A stretch of 64,000 nt of DNA from Oscillospiraceae bacterium. Lineage in GTDB: Bacteria; Bacillota; Clostridia; Oscillospirales; Acutalibacteraceae. Positions 41,391 to 49,995 of this stretch are shown piece after piece; position 1 is the first letter of the stretch, and the number at the start of each line of letters is the position of its first letter. The DNA is taken from positions 41,431 through 105,430 of the forward strand of contig JAIRPV010000035.1 of assembly GCA_031256825.1 (NCBI GenBank), given 5' to 3'. The notes below the pieces were generated by a model that ran no database searches, was not told the origin of the DNA, and saw nothing but the letters and a program-made list of their open reading frames with translations. Both the position numbers and the translations under genes were made by a program.

Positions 41391-42110
41391 ATGAAAACGG
41401 CGCAGACTTACCTCAACGGAAATACCTACCCCGGGCGCGGCTTGCTGATTGGCCTGCACAGCGACGGGCAGAACGCGGTGGTTGCCTATTTCATCATGGG
41501 CCGCAGCGAAAACAGCCGCAACCGCATCTTTGTGAAAGACGGCAGCGGTCTGCGCACAACGCCTTACGACGCTTCTAAAATGACCGATCCGTCGCTGGTG
41601 ATCTATTCCCCGGTGCGCATATTGGGCAACCATGTGATCGTGAGCAACGGCGATCAGACCGATACCATTTATGAATATTTGCAGGCAAACAAAAGCTTTG
41701 AGCAGGCCCTGCGCAGCCGCACCTACGAGCCGGACGCGCCGAACTACACGCCGCGCATCAGCGGCATGCTGGTGAAAAAGCCCCGCCATACGTTTACTTA
41801 TAAACTGAGCATTCTGAAGGCCAGCGAAAGCGCGCAAAAGGTCTGCCAGCGTTTCTTTTATGAATACGAAGAGCCTGTGGTGGGCGAAGGCCACCTGATC
41901 CACACCTATATGCGCGACGGCAACCCCGTGATCCCCAGTTTTGTTGGCGAACCTGTGCGCGTGGCCATCAGCGGCTCGGTTGACGCCTATACGCGCACGC
42001 TCTGGAACGCCCTGAATCACGAAAACAAAGTGGCGCTGTTTGTGCGCTATATCAACCTGATCACCGGGGAAACCCAGACCAAAATTGAGAATAAGCTGCG
42101 GGAATTTTGA
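41391..42110 (+). CDS. IMP cyclohydrolase, PurO-type
   Basis: A 239-residue protein of the PurO-like IMP cyclohydrolase family, first known in archaea. The N terminus has YPGRGLLIGLHSDGQNA and AYFIMGRSENSRNRIF, both family hallmarks, and GETQTK at the C terminus. It closes FAICAR to IMP, the last purine step, a job usually done by bifunctional PurH in bacteria. AAGGAGTGAAATCGT precedes the ATG. No other pur gene is near. Whether a purH is also present elsewhere cannot be seen. Confidence 0.88.
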   Translation: MKTAQTYLNGNTYPGRGLLIGLHSDGQNAVVAYFIMGRSENSRNRIFVKDGSGLRTTPYDASKMTDPSLVIYSPVRILGNHVIVSNGDQTDTIYEYLQANKSFEQALRSRTYEPDAPNYTPRISGMLVKKPRHTFTYKLSILKASESAQKVCQRFFYEYEEPVVGEGHLIHTYMRDGNPVIPSFVGEPVRVAISGSVDAYTRTLWNALNHENKVALFVRYINLITGETQTKIENKLREF

Positions 42111-42114
42111 CGAT

Positions 42115-42924
42115 TCAGCCGAAGAAAGCCCGCCAGAGGGCGAACAGCAAAAACAGCGCGGGCTGATGCAGCAGATAAAGCAAAAGCGAATGCCGCCCCA
42201 GCCAGCCCAGCGGTTTGCAGCGCGGCCGGATCCAGCTTTTGGGGAACCGACCCTGCCGGGCGTAAATCCCAACCGCCGTGCCCGCAAAAAACAGGAACAG
42301 CCAGGGAATCAGCGGGATGTAGTCGGCGGAATCCAACGTCCGGCTGGGAAAACCCAGGCAAAACAAAGGCCAAAACGCAGTATAGGGAAAGCGCAGCCAG
42401 ACGGCATGCCCAAAGCCGAAGCCCGGCTGCCCGCGATAAAAAGGGCCAACCGTTGTCACAAACAGCGCCGCAAAGCAAACGATTTGCGGCGCTGCCGGTA
42501 TTTTTCCCCCCGCGCGCCGCAGCGGCGCGAACAGCAGAATGGCAACCGCCAAAAAGTGCAGCACGCCAAAGGTGATGAGTTCGTCGACGCCAAAAAAGCG
42601 CAACGCGTAAGTGCCGCCGGTCAGCAGCAGGGCCGCCGCCAGCAATTTTATGCCGCGCTTTGCGTTGGAACGCGACAACCGGCTGCAAATGCCGCTGATC
42701 AAGATGAAAGCCCCCGCAATGAACGGCTGCGCCGGCGCGGCGGCAAGCTGCAATTTATGCCCCGCCGCGCTGTGGAACACATCCGCCAGCAGATAAAACG
42801 CGTGATACACCACCATGCAAAGCAGCGCGGCGCCCCGCAGCTCATCCAGCAGAGCATAACGCGCCCGCGCGGCGGGAAGCGCCGCCCCGGGCGTTTTTTG
42901 GCGCCGATCAGTACGCGACGTCAT
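42115..42924 (-). CDS. Membrane acyltransferase-like protein (DUF1624, heparan-alpha-glucosaminide N-acetyltransferase-like)
   Basis: A 269-residue membrane protein with about eight spans. The opening RYALLDELRGAALLCMVVYH matches the HGSNAT_cat / DUF1624 family (LDxLRGxAxxxMxxxH). It probably moves acetyl groups across the membrane onto a sugar; target unknown. GAGGAGCAGGGGT precedes the ATG at 42924. It overlaps the copper-chaperone gene by 17 bases. Confidence 0.8.
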   Translation of the reverse strand: MTSRTDRRQKTPGAALPAARARYALLDELRGAALLCMVVYHAFYLLADVFHSAAGHKLQLAAAPAQPFIAGAFILISGICSRLSRSNAKRGIKLLAAALLLTGGTYALRFFGVDELITFGVLHFLAVAILLFAPLRRAGGKIPAAPQIVCFAALFVTTVGPFYRGQPGFGFGHAVWLRFPYTAFWPLFCLGFPSRTLDSADYIPLIPWLFLFFAGTAVGIYARQGRFPKSWIRPRCKPLGWLGRHSLLLYLLHQPALFLLFALWRAFFG

Positions 42925-43117
42925 ACCCCTGCTCCTCGATTGCGGCCTGTATCTCGCGCAGAGCAACCGCCCCGGCATTGTACGACACCGTAACCGTGCC
43001 CGCCGCCAGATCAACCGCGACGCCGCCAATGCCCGGCAGAGCGCCAACGGCCTTTGTTACGGCCTTTACGCAGTGTTCGCACATCATACCCTCGACTGAA
43101 ATGATTGCGGTTTCCAT
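42908..43117 (-). CDS. Heavy-metal-associated (CopZ-like) chaperone
   Basis: A 69-residue HMA domain with the metal-binding MMCEHC motif and VAVDLAAGTVTVSY. Binds Cu(I) or a similar ion. Start ATG at 43117 follows GGGAGGAAACCCGTT; the longer frame to 43159 lacks a ribosome site. No copper ATPase or CsoR is adjacent. Confidence 0.88.
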   Translation of the reverse strand: METAIISVEGMMCEHCVKAVTKAVGALPGIGGVAVDLAAGTVTVSYNAGAVALREIQAAIEEQGYDVAY

Positions 43118-43155
43118 AACGGGTTTCCTCCCAAAACGAAAAATAAAGCGCCTCT

Positions 43156-43623
43156 TCATGATAAATATGTCATTTCCCGCGTCTCCTGGTCGCTCCAGAG
43201 GGAAAATCCCTCGTTGGCCTGCCCATCAAACAGGGGGAAATAGAGGTGAAAGGTGTTGCCGTGGTTGGCTTGGCTTCGCACGCTCTCTTTCAGCGCGTCG
43301 TAGTCCATCCAGAAATGCTGCCCTTCCTCCATTTCCGGGATCACATCCCCGGAAAACGTGGCCGTTCGATACAAAAACACCATATAACGGCGATCCGAGG
43401 GTTGATGGCACCAGTGGATCATCCCGCAAAAGGTTAAATTGCGAATGTCCAGCCCGGTTTCTTCTCGGATCTCCCGCACGGCGCAGTCATGGGCGCTCTC
43501 CCCGGGTTCCACATGCCCGCCGGGGAACGAAAGCCCCTTCCAGCGCTTAATCCGGTTTTGCACCAGCACCCGCTTCGTTTGCGGATCCTGGATCATGACC
43601 ATGGTGGTCATCTCCACATTCAT
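43156..43623 (-). CDS. Nudix hydrolase (MutT/8-oxo-dGTPase-like)
   Basis: A 155-residue Nudix protein. The Nudix box runs from GGHVEPGESAHD through REIREETG at about residues 35-58. Close to the Bacillota group annotated as 8-oxo-dGTP diphosphatase, though substrate cannot be proven from the box. Start overlaps the thiE stop by 4 bases; GGGAGCTGCT serves as ribosome site. Confidence 0.9.
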   Translation of the reverse strand: MNVEMTTMVMIQDPQTKRVLVQNRIKRWKGLSFPGGHVEPGESAHDCAVREIREETGLDIRNLTFCGMIHWCHQPSDRRYMVFLYRTATFSGDVIPEMEEGQHFWMDYDALKESVRSQANHGNTFHLYFPLFDGQANEGFSLWSDQETREMTYLS

Positions 43624-44246
43624 AGCAGCTCCCCCGCTTTCGCGCGCAGCGCCCGCGCCGCCGCTTCCACATCCGCCGCGCCGAAAATCCCCGAAACCAC
43701 GGCCACCCCCGCCGCGCCGCAGCCGCGCAGCCGCGCGATATTCGCGCCGTCAATCCCGCCGATTGCCACCACCGGAACCGTTACGCTGCGGCAAATTTCG
43801 CGCAGCAGCGGCAGCGGCATAGCGGCGGCGTCCGCTTTGGTGCTTGTGCCGAAAACCGCGCCGGAACCCAGGTAATCCGCCCCGGCGGCCTGCGCCGCCA
43901 GGGCCTGTTCAACGCTGCGCGCCGTTGCGCCCAGAATGCGATCCCGGCCCAACGCGATCCGCGCGGCGGAAAGATCGCCGTCGCCGGGGCCAAGATGCGC
44001 GCCCGCCGCGCCTGCGGCTATGGCAAGATCCGTTCTGTCGTTGATGATGAGCGGCACGCCGAACGCGTCGGTGATCTGCTTGAGCTGAAGCGCCGTGGCC
44101 AGCAGCAGCCGGTCGTCCAGCCCTTTCGCGCGGTATTGTATCATCGTTGCGCCGCCGCGCAATGCGGCAGCCACAGCCCCGGGCAGCTCCCCTGCGGGCC
44201 GCGCGTCTGTTATGGCATAAAGGCGAAGGGCCGCGTGCAACTCCAT
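43620..44246 (-). CDS. thiE: Thiamine-phosphate synthase
   Basis: A 208-residue TIM barrel joining HMP-PP and thiazole phosphate. Motifs are MIQYRAKGL, IINDRTDLA, HLGPGDGDLS, GSGAVFGTSTK and AIGGIDGANI. Usual length. It starts 1 base after the flavodoxin stop and couples to the Nudix gene. No other thiamine gene or TPP riboswitch is seen here. Confidence 0.93.
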   Translation of the reverse strand: MELHAALRLYAITDARPAGELPGAVAAALRGGATMIQYRAKGLDDRLLLATALQLKQITDAFGVPLIINDRTDLAIAAGAAGAHLGPGDGDLSAARIALGRDRILGATARSVEQALAAQAAGADYLGSGAVFGTSTKADAAAMPLPLLREICRSVTVPVVAIGGIDGANIARLRGCGAAGVAVVSGIFGAADVEAAARALRAKAGELL

Positions 44247-44247
44247 G

Positions 44248-44661
44248 CTACTTTGCCCGTATGTCTTCCAGCGATTGGAGCGTGCAGCCGTTTGCCTTCA
44301 GCATGGCTTCAAGGCGTTCGCGGCACTTGCTTTCGCCGCCGGCTGAAACCAGCTTGACTTCCAGCGCTGTGCCTGCGGGCAGCTGCGCCCAGAGGGTGTT
44401 CACAGCCGGGGGCACGTTGCCCGCCCAAACGGCGCTGAGCAAAATCAGCCGGTCGTAAGAGGCAAGATCCTCCTCGAGGGGCCGCGCCGCCCAGGCTTTG
44501 CCCTGCATGGCATTGAAACAGCCGACAGAATAGGCTTTCAGTATGCCGGGGCGCTTGGCGTCGCGCAGCGGGGCCAGTTCGCCACCCAGCTGCGCCGCGA
44601 GGGATTCGGCCACGCGTTTTGTGTTGCCGGAATAGGAATAGTAGATGATCAGGGTGCTCAT
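44248..44661 (-). CDS. Flavodoxin-like protein
   Basis: A 137-residue flavodoxin-fold protein. The FMN phosphate loop is YYSYSGNTKRVAE at residues 7-19, and PLEEDLASYDRLILLSAVWAG follows. Electron carrier or quinone reductase-like. AAGGAGGCGTTCCCC precedes the ATG at 44661. First gene of the flavodoxin-thiE-Nudix run. Confidence 0.85.
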   Translation of the reverse strand: MSTLIIYYSYSGNTKRVAESLAAQLGGELAPLRDAKRPGILKAYSVGCFNAMQGKAWAARPLEEDLASYDRLILLSAVWAGNVPPAVNTLWAQLPAGTALEVKLVSAGGESKCRERLEAMLKANGCTLQSLEDIRAK

Positions 44662-44744
44662 GGGGAACGCCTCCTTCTGATAATTCGATGGCTGATATCC
44701 GATAGATATGCGCAAAAAAGCTCTTTCAGGCAAACAAAGCGATG

Positions 44745-45524
44745 CTACCCCTCCGCTTTGCCGTAGAGGTTCACCATATCGTCCATGCCGTAACGCCCCG
44801 CCGGGCAGCCCGCGATGAACCGCGCGGCATTCACGAAGCCCGCGGCGAAGATGCGCCTGCTATAGGCCCGGTGGGTTAGCTCAATCACTTCGTCGAAGCC
44901 CGCGAACAGCACCGTGTGCTCCCCGGGCAGCGTGCCGCCGCGAATGGCGTGCATCCCAATTTCGGCCTGCGGCCGGGGCGCGCGCCGCGCCTGCCGGTGA
45001 TGTTCATAGTTCCGGGGCGTTTTCAGCCCGGCATTCACCGCCTCGCCCAATATGTAGGCCGTGCCGCTGGGCGCGTCCACTTTGCGGTTGTGGTGCGCCT
45101 CCACAATCTCGACGTCGAATGTTTCGCCCAGCACAGCGGCCGCCTGTTGCGCCAGGTGCTTCAGCAGCGCGATGCCCAGAGACATATTGCCGCTTTGGAA
45201 CACCGGGATGCGTTTGGCGGCTTCGTCGATCATCAGGAACTCCGCCGGGCCGTAGCCGGTGGTTGCCAGCACCACGGGCAGCTGTTTCCGCAAAGCAAAC
45301 TCCAGCAAGCCCGGCAACGCTGCGGGCGCTGAACAATCCAGAATAACATCGGGCCGCTGATCCGCCAGCGCGGCAAGTTCGCGGAAGACCGGGAAGGGCA
45401 GCGCCGGGCTATTCGCGGCGGGATCGATCCCGGCGGCAATCCGCGCGTCGGCGCTGCCTTCCAGATATTCGATCACAGCGCGGCTGAGTTTGCCATAGCA
45501 GCCGTTGAGCAAGAGTTGTAGCAT
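44745..45524 (-). CDS. dapB: 4-hydroxy-tetrahydrodipicolinate reductase
   Basis: A 259-residue DapB. The nucleotide loop is reduced to LLNGCYGKLSRAV, while the catalytic EAHHNRKVDAPSGTA motif is complete. The FAGFDEVIELTHRAYSRRIFAAG tail region is typical. Reduces the DapA product with NAD(P)H. AAAGGTGG precedes the ATG. It follows dapA by 79 bases. Confidence 0.95.
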   Translation of the reverse strand: MLQLLLNGCYGKLSRAVIEYLEGSADARIAAGIDPAANSPALPFPVFRELAALADQRPDVILDCSAPAALPGLLEFALRKQLPVVLATTGYGPAEFLMIDEAAKRIPVFQSGNMSLGIALLKHLAQQAAAVLGETFDVEIVEAHHNRKVDAPSGTAYILGEAVNAGLKTPRNYEHHRQARRAPRPQAEIGMHAIRGGTLPGEHTVLFAGFDEVIELTHRAYSRRIFAAGFVNAARFIAGCPAGRYGMDDMVNLYGKAEG

Positions 45525-45551
45525 GGCCTGTCCACCTTTCGATTCGCTGGC

Positions 45552-45584
45552 GAATGCTGAATCCGTTTGCCGAATCCAGCATTC
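45552..45584. repeat. Inverted repeat between dapA and dapB
   Basis: GAATGCTG and CAGCATTC (8-base arms, outer ends 45552 and 45584) flank a 17-base loop with further partial pairing. No T tract follows, so it may be an RNA-processing or stability hairpin. Confidence 0.5.
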
Positions 45585-45603
45585 GTCGTATTCCGGTTTC
45601 GGC

Positions 45604-46491
45604 TCAGATCAATCCGTGCCGCTCCAGCGTGGCCTTGAGCTTGGTCAGCGCCGCGCCGCCAATTTCGCACAGCGGCAAACGGCAGCCGCCCACCCCGAGG
45701 CCCATCAGGTTCATGGCCTCCTTCACGGGGATGGGGTTGACGTCTACGAACAGGTCGTTGCACAAATCCAGCCACTCCAGCTGAAGCCGCGCGCTGGCGG
45801 CAACATTGCCCGCCAGAGCCAGGGCTGCGATTTCGTGCGGAATTTTTGGCGTAACATTGGACATGGTGGAGATGACCCCCATGCCGCCCAGGGCCATGAT
45901 GGCTGTGATCTGATCGTCGTTGCCGGAATAAAAGGCCAGATCGCCGCCGCACAGGGCGCGGGTTTTCGCAACAGACGAGATGTCGCCATTGGCCTCTTTT
46001 GTGGCCACAATATTTTCGTGGCGCGAAAGGGCGTAGTAGGTTTCCGGGAGGATATTCAGCCCTGTGCGGGAGGGCACGTTATAGAGGATGATGGGCAGCG
46101 TCACCCGATCCGCCACATAGTGGAAGTGCCTGACAAGCCCCGCCTGCGAGGTTTTGTTGTAGTAGGGCGTGACCATGAGCAGCGCGTCCGCGCCGTCTTT
46201 TTCGGCTTCGATGGAGAGTTCCGCGGCAAAGGCTGTGTCGTTGCTGCCCGTGCCGGCGATAACGGGCACGCGCCCCGCCGTTTGCTTCACGGCAAAGCGG
46301 ATGCAGGCAGAGTGCTCCTGCGGGGTCAGGGTTGGGCTTTCGCCCGTTGTGCCGCAGATGACAATCGCGTCGGTACCCTGGGCAATCTGCCGGTCGATCA
46401 GCTCCCCGAGCTTTTCATAATTGACGGAACCGTCCGCATGGAAAGGCGTGACTGTTGCAACGCCAGCGCCAGTGAATACTAATTTTTTCAT
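45604..46491 (-). CDS. dapA: 4-hydroxy-tetrahydrodipicolinate synthase
   Basis: A 295-residue class I aldolase. Schiff-base Lys in VATKEANGD, GTTGESPTLT, the YYNKTSQAGL loop and YNVPSRTG are present. Condenses pyruvate with aspartate semialdehyde from Asd, encoded just upstream. AAGGAGATAGCGTTACG precedes the ATG. Gap to asd 35 bases. Confidence 0.97.
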   Translation of the reverse strand: MKKLVFTGAGVATVTPFHADGSVNYEKLGELIDRQIAQGTDAIVICGTTGESPTLTPQEHSACIRFAVKQTAGRVPVIAGTGSNDTAFAAELSIEAEKDGADALLMVTPYYNKTSQAGLVRHFHYVADRVTLPIILYNVPSRTGLNILPETYYALSRHENIVATKEANGDISSVAKTRALCGGDLAFYSGNDDQITAIMALGGMGVISTMSNVTPKIPHEIAALALAGNVAASARLQLEWLDLCNDLFVDVNPIPVKEAMNLMGLGVGGCRLPLCEIGGAALTKLKATLERHGLI

Positions 46492-46526
46492 CGTAACGCT
46501 ATCTCCTTATCACTGAGTATGGGTGG

Positions 46527-47612
46527 TCAGGCCGCTGTAATATAACCCTGCGCGCACAGAAGCTCCGCTGTCAGCACCGATCCGCCCGCCGCGCCCAGCA
46601 GCGTGTTGTGGGACAGGCACACGAACTTGTAGTCGTATTGCGTGTCTTCGCGCAGGCGGCCGATGGACACGGCCATGCCGTGCTCGATATTGCGGCAAAG
46701 CTTTGTTTGGGGCATGTTATCTTCTTCAAAATAGTGCAGGAATTGTTTTGGGGCGCTGGGGAGCGCCAGCTCCTGCGCCGCGCCGCGAAATTCCCGCCAG
46801 GTGTTCAGGATTTCCGCTTTCGCTGGTTTTTTGCCCGGGGCAAAGCGCACGAACACGGCGGACAGATGCCCGTCGGACACGGGCACGCGCAAACACTGGG
46901 CCGTAAAGTGTGGCAGCGCCGCGTTTTCGATGCGATCGCCGTTGACTTTGCCGTAGATCTTCAGCGGCTCCTGTTCGGATTTTTCTTCTTCGCCGCCGAT
47001 ATAGGGGATGACGTTGTCCACCATTTCCGGCCAGGTATCGAACGTTTTGCCCGCTCCCGAAAGGGCCTGGTAGGTGCAGACAAGCACATCCTGCACGTTT
47101 TTTAAGGGGAACAACGCGGGAACGTAGTTTTGCAGCGAACAATTGGATTTCACCGTGACAAACCCCCGCTTTGTTCCCAGGCGTTTTCGCTGGGCGGGGA
47201 TGACCGCCGCGTGCGCGGCGTTCAGCTCCGGCACAATCATGGGCACGTCGGGCGTGCCCCGGTGCGCGCTGTTGGAGCTGACCACAGGGCACTCGGCCAT
47301 GGCATAGCTGTCTTCCAGCGCCCGGATGTCGGGCTTTGGCATATCCACGGCGCAAAAAACGAAGTCCACCAGCTTTACCACTTCGCTGCGCTGGGCTGTG
47401 GCGTCGAAGACCGTCAGGCCTTTCAGGGGTTCGGGGCAAGGCTCGTTCAGCAGCCAGCGGGTTTGCATTAAATCGCCATACGTTTGCCCCGCCGAGCGGG
47501 CGCTGGCCGCCAGCGCCGTTACCTCGAACCACGGATGCTCCGCCAGCAGCAGTGCAAAACGCTGCCCCACCATGCCCGTCGCCCCGATGATGCCCACGCG
47601 ATACTTCCTCAT
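46527..47612 (-). CDS. asd: Aspartate-semialdehyde dehydrogenase (fungal/archaeal-type)
   Basis: A 361-residue ASADH. NADP loop GIIGATGMVGQRFALLL, catalytic Cys in VKSNCSLQNYV, then the SDGHLSAVFV and IGRLRED regions. The longer inserts put it in the archaeal/fungal-type subfamily rather than the E. coli type. ATG at 47612 follows AGAGGAGATTTCAG; the frame reaching 47699 crosses the promoter. First gene of asd-dapA-dapB, which leads to lysine and peptidoglycan diaminopimelate. Confidence 0.96.
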   Translation of the reverse strand: MRKYRVGIIGATGMVGQRFALLLAEHPWFEVTALAASARSAGQTYGDLMQTRWLLNEPCPEPLKGLTVFDATAQRSEVVKLVDFVFCAVDMPKPDIRALEDSYAMAECPVVSSNSAHRGTPDVPMIVPELNAAHAAVIPAQRKRLGTKRGFVTVKSNCSLQNYVPALFPLKNVQDVLVCTYQALSGAGKTFDTWPEMVDNVIPYIGGEEEKSEQEPLKIYGKVNGDRIENAALPHFTAQCLRVPVSDGHLSAVFVRFAPGKKPAKAEILNTWREFRGAAQELALPSAPKQFLHYFEEDNMPQTKLCRNIEHGMAVSIGRLREDTQYDYKFVCLSHNTLLGAAGGSVLTAELLCAQGYITAA

Positions 47613-47625
47613 CTGAAATCTCCTC

Positions 47626-47654
47626 TTGCAATTTCTCTCATTTTCATATATAAT
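47626..47654 (+). promoter_or_regulatory. Candidate promoter of queA
   Basis: TTGCAA (47626-47631), 17-base spacer, TATAAT (47649-47654). It overlaps the start region of asd and would give queA a leader of about 90 nt. Confidence 0.55.
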
Positions 47655-47669
47655 ACATTGGTACTCTAT

Positions 47670-47699
47670 ATCATACCACAAACAGGGTCTGTTCGTCAA
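47670..47699 (-). promoter_or_regulatory. Promoter of asd-dapA-dapB
   Basis: Reverse strand TTGACG (47699-47694), 18-base spacer, TATGAT (47675-47670). Confidence 0.72.
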
Positions 47700-47752
47700 T
47701 TGCTTTTTTGAGAATTATTGCAAATTCTTCGCTTTGTTTGGGAAGGAGCCTC

Positions 47753-48775
47753 ATGAATACCTCCGATTTTTATTATGCCCTGCCGCCGGAGCGCATTGCG
47801 CAAACGCCCGCCGAACCGCGGGACAGCGCCCGCATGATGGTGCTGCGGCGCGGTGGCGGCGAAATCTTGCACGACGTGTTTCGCAATATCGGCCATTACC
47901 TGAAGCCGGGCGACGCGCTGATTCTCAACGACACAAAGGTGCTGCCCGCGCGGCTTCACGCAACCAAAGAGGGCACCGGGGCGCGGGTGGAATTTTTGCT
48001 GCTCAGGCCGCTGGAACAGAACCTGTGGGAATGCCTTGCCGGGCCGGGGAAAAAGGCAAAGCCGGGGGATCGCTTTGTTTTTGGACAACGGATGCGGGGC
48101 GTTGTGATGGAAGCGCTACCCAACGGAAACCGAACGGTTCAGTTTTTTTGCGAAGGCAGTTTTTACGAAGCGCTGGACGAGATTGGCGAAATGCCGCTGC
48201 CCCATTATATTACACAGCCGCTGGACGACGCGACAAAGTATCAAACGGTTTACGCGCGCGAAAACGGCTCGGCCGCGGCGCCCACGGCGGGGCTGCATTT
48301 TACGCCGGAACTGCTGGAGCGGCTGCGCGGGCAGGGCGTTTTGGTTGGTTTTGTCACATTGCATGTTGGGCTGGGCACCTTCCGGCCCGTTAAGGCCAGG
48401 CGCATTGAAGACCACGAGATGCACAGCGAACACTACAGCGTGCCGGAGGCCACCGCCGCGCTCATCAACGCAACCCGCGCCCGCGGCGGGCGGGTGATCA
48501 GCGTGGGCACCACCTGCTGCCGCACGCTGGAAGCCGTTATGCGCGATCACGGAACCATGCTTGCCTGCGAAGGCTGGACCGATATCTTCATCTACCCGGG
48601 CTATCCGTTTCGGTGCGTTGACGCGCTGCTGACCAACTTCCACCTGCCGGAAAGCACGCTGATCATGCTCGTCAGCGCCTTTTATGGCCGCGAAAAAACG
48701 CTTGCCGCCTACGAAACGGCCGTGCGGGAAGGCTACCGCTTTTATTCATTCGGCGACTGCATGCTGGTGGAATAG
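47753..48775 (+). CDS. queA: S-adenosylmethionine:tRNA ribosyltransferase-isomerase
   Basis: A 340-residue QueA, forming epoxyqueuosine in tRNA. MNTSDFYYALPPERIAQ, NDTKVLPARL, AAPTAGLHFT, HVGLGTFRPV and NFHLPESTLIMLVSAF are all diagnostic. GGGAAGGAGCCTC precedes the ATG at 47753. Monocistronic; tgt is not adjacent. Confidence 0.96.
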   Translation: MNTSDFYYALPPERIAQTPAEPRDSARMMVLRRGGGEILHDVFRNIGHYLKPGDALILNDTKVLPARLHATKEGTGARVEFLLLRPLEQNLWECLAGPGKKAKPGDRFVFGQRMRGVVMEALPNGNRTVQFFCEGSFYEALDEIGEMPLPHYITQPLDDATKYQTVYARENGSAAAPTAGLHFTPELLERLRGQGVLVGFVTLHVGLGTFRPVKARRIEDHEMHSEHYSVPEATAALINATRARGGRVISVGTTCCRTLEAVMRDHGTMLACEGWTDIFIYPGYPFRCVDALLTNFHLPESTLIMLVSAFYGREKTLAAYETAVREGYRFYSFGDCMLVE

Positions 48776-48806
48776 GGCAAAAAAGGCAAAAGAAAACAGG
48801 CAAGGC

Positions 48807-48838
48807 GCAAGGCCCTGCCCGTTTTTTTGTTGGCGTTC
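48807..48838 (+). terminator. Terminator after queA
   Basis: GGCAAGGC and GGCCCTGCC form a hairpin with one mismatch, followed by seven T residues. Confidence 0.65.
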
Positions 48839-48841
48839 CTG

Positions 48842-49783
48842 TCAATACGGCGACAGCATGGTGTTGAACATGGTCATGCCTTTGATCATCCAGCTGAACA
48901 GCGCCTTCAGGAAGTTCCAGCCCTGCAATAGGAAGTTTGTGCCGGAAAACAGGCCGTTGAACCAGTTGGCGGTGCTGGCGCTGCTGTCGGCCGCGCCGCC
49001 TTCGAGGGGGAGATCGGCGCTGTGATCCGGGGGGATGTCCGAATCACTTTGGTCAACCCACTCGCTGTCGGATGCCGGCAGATCGGCGGAGTGATCCCAC
49101 GTGCCCAGACCCACCAATTCGCTGAGATTGCTGATCACATTGCCCAAATTGCTCAGCAGGCCGCCGGAGCTTTGCGCGCGGAACAGAGCCACGCGATAAA
49201 CGCCGGAAGCCGGGTAGGTTGCGAACAGGTTGGTGGAAGCGCCGGCGGGATCCATCATGGTGCAAACGCCGCCGCTGACGCTGCGCAGGGCCACCCAGTG
49301 CGAGCCGCTTTTGACGGACACCGCGATGTAGTAGCCCTGTTGCAGGTAGGATTGCAGCTGCGCCGCTTTGGAAGATTCGCTGCCGGAAAGGGCCATCCAG
49401 GCGTTTTCCGTTGTAATGGTAAGCCCAGGCACCACCGTTGGCACCACGGACCAGACCATATCATTGTTGTTGGTGAACCCTCCTTTGCTGCGCATGGAAT
49501 CGACAAATTGCCCGGGATCGAAGGAAGCGCCGTCTTTCAGGCCGGCATGCACCGCCAGGATGGCGGTTGCCACGGCAAGGCAGCCCGATTCGCGCACCGT
49601 CTTGTTGTAAAGCAGTTTGCTGGCCCATTGGCTGTCGGTCTGCTTCCAATCGGTATAAGGTGTGAGCGTGAGGGCCCGCGGCCGCTGCAACACGAAGGGC
49701 AGCGACGCAAAAAGCAGAGCTGCCGCCGCGCACAGGCTCAGCGCGCGCCTTGCAAGGTTTTTGTTCGGTTGATTTACTTTCAT
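48842..49783 (-). CDS. Secreted C39-like cysteine peptidase
   Basis: A 313-residue protein with a signal peptide (about 1-38). A peptidase C39-like domain follows: Cys in ESGCLAVATAIL, His in SGSHWVALRSV and Asp in TMMDPAG. A Ser/Asp-rich stretch and a hydrophobic C-terminal segment (FLLQGWNFLKALFSWMIKG) follow. GGAGGTGAAAAAC precedes the ATG at 49783. No bacteriocin or ABC transporter gene is near, so a role in wall or protein turnover is as likely as leader processing. Confidence 0.8.
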   Translation of the reverse strand: MKVNQPNKNLARRALSLCAAAALLFASLPFVLQRPRALTLTPYTDWKQTDSQWASKLLYNKTVRESGCLAVATAILAVHAGLKDGASFDPGQFVDSMRSKGGFTNNNDMVWSVVPTVVPGLTITTENAWMALSGSESSKAAQLQSYLQQGYYIAVSVKSGSHWVALRSVSGGVCTMMDPAGASTNLFATYPASGVYRVALFRAQSSGGLLSNLGNVISNLSELVGLGTWDHSADLPASDSEWVDQSDSDIPPDHSADLPLEGGAADSSASTANWFNGLFSGTNFLLQGWNFLKALFSWMIKGMTMFNTMLSPY

Positions 49784-49995
49784 GTTTTTCACCTCCTTTG
49801 GCCTCAATTATAGACCTTCAGGGGGCAAAAAGCAATGTCAATTATTTAGCTTGTTTTTGACAGAAAGCGGCAGCAGAGCCGCTTCCGGGAGTATTTATCA
49901 ACGATTCCCGTTTGCCTTTCCAGAAAAACCCATCCAAAAACGCCAAACCGGAGGCGGCAAAGCAATCAACCGCTTGCAGGAAAATTTTTCAAGGA

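Noticed and set aside
48842..49783. Bacteriocin-processing C39 peptidase role
   Set aside because: It has a secretory signal peptide, no ABC exporter domain and no leader-peptide gene nearby, so only C39-like is claimed.
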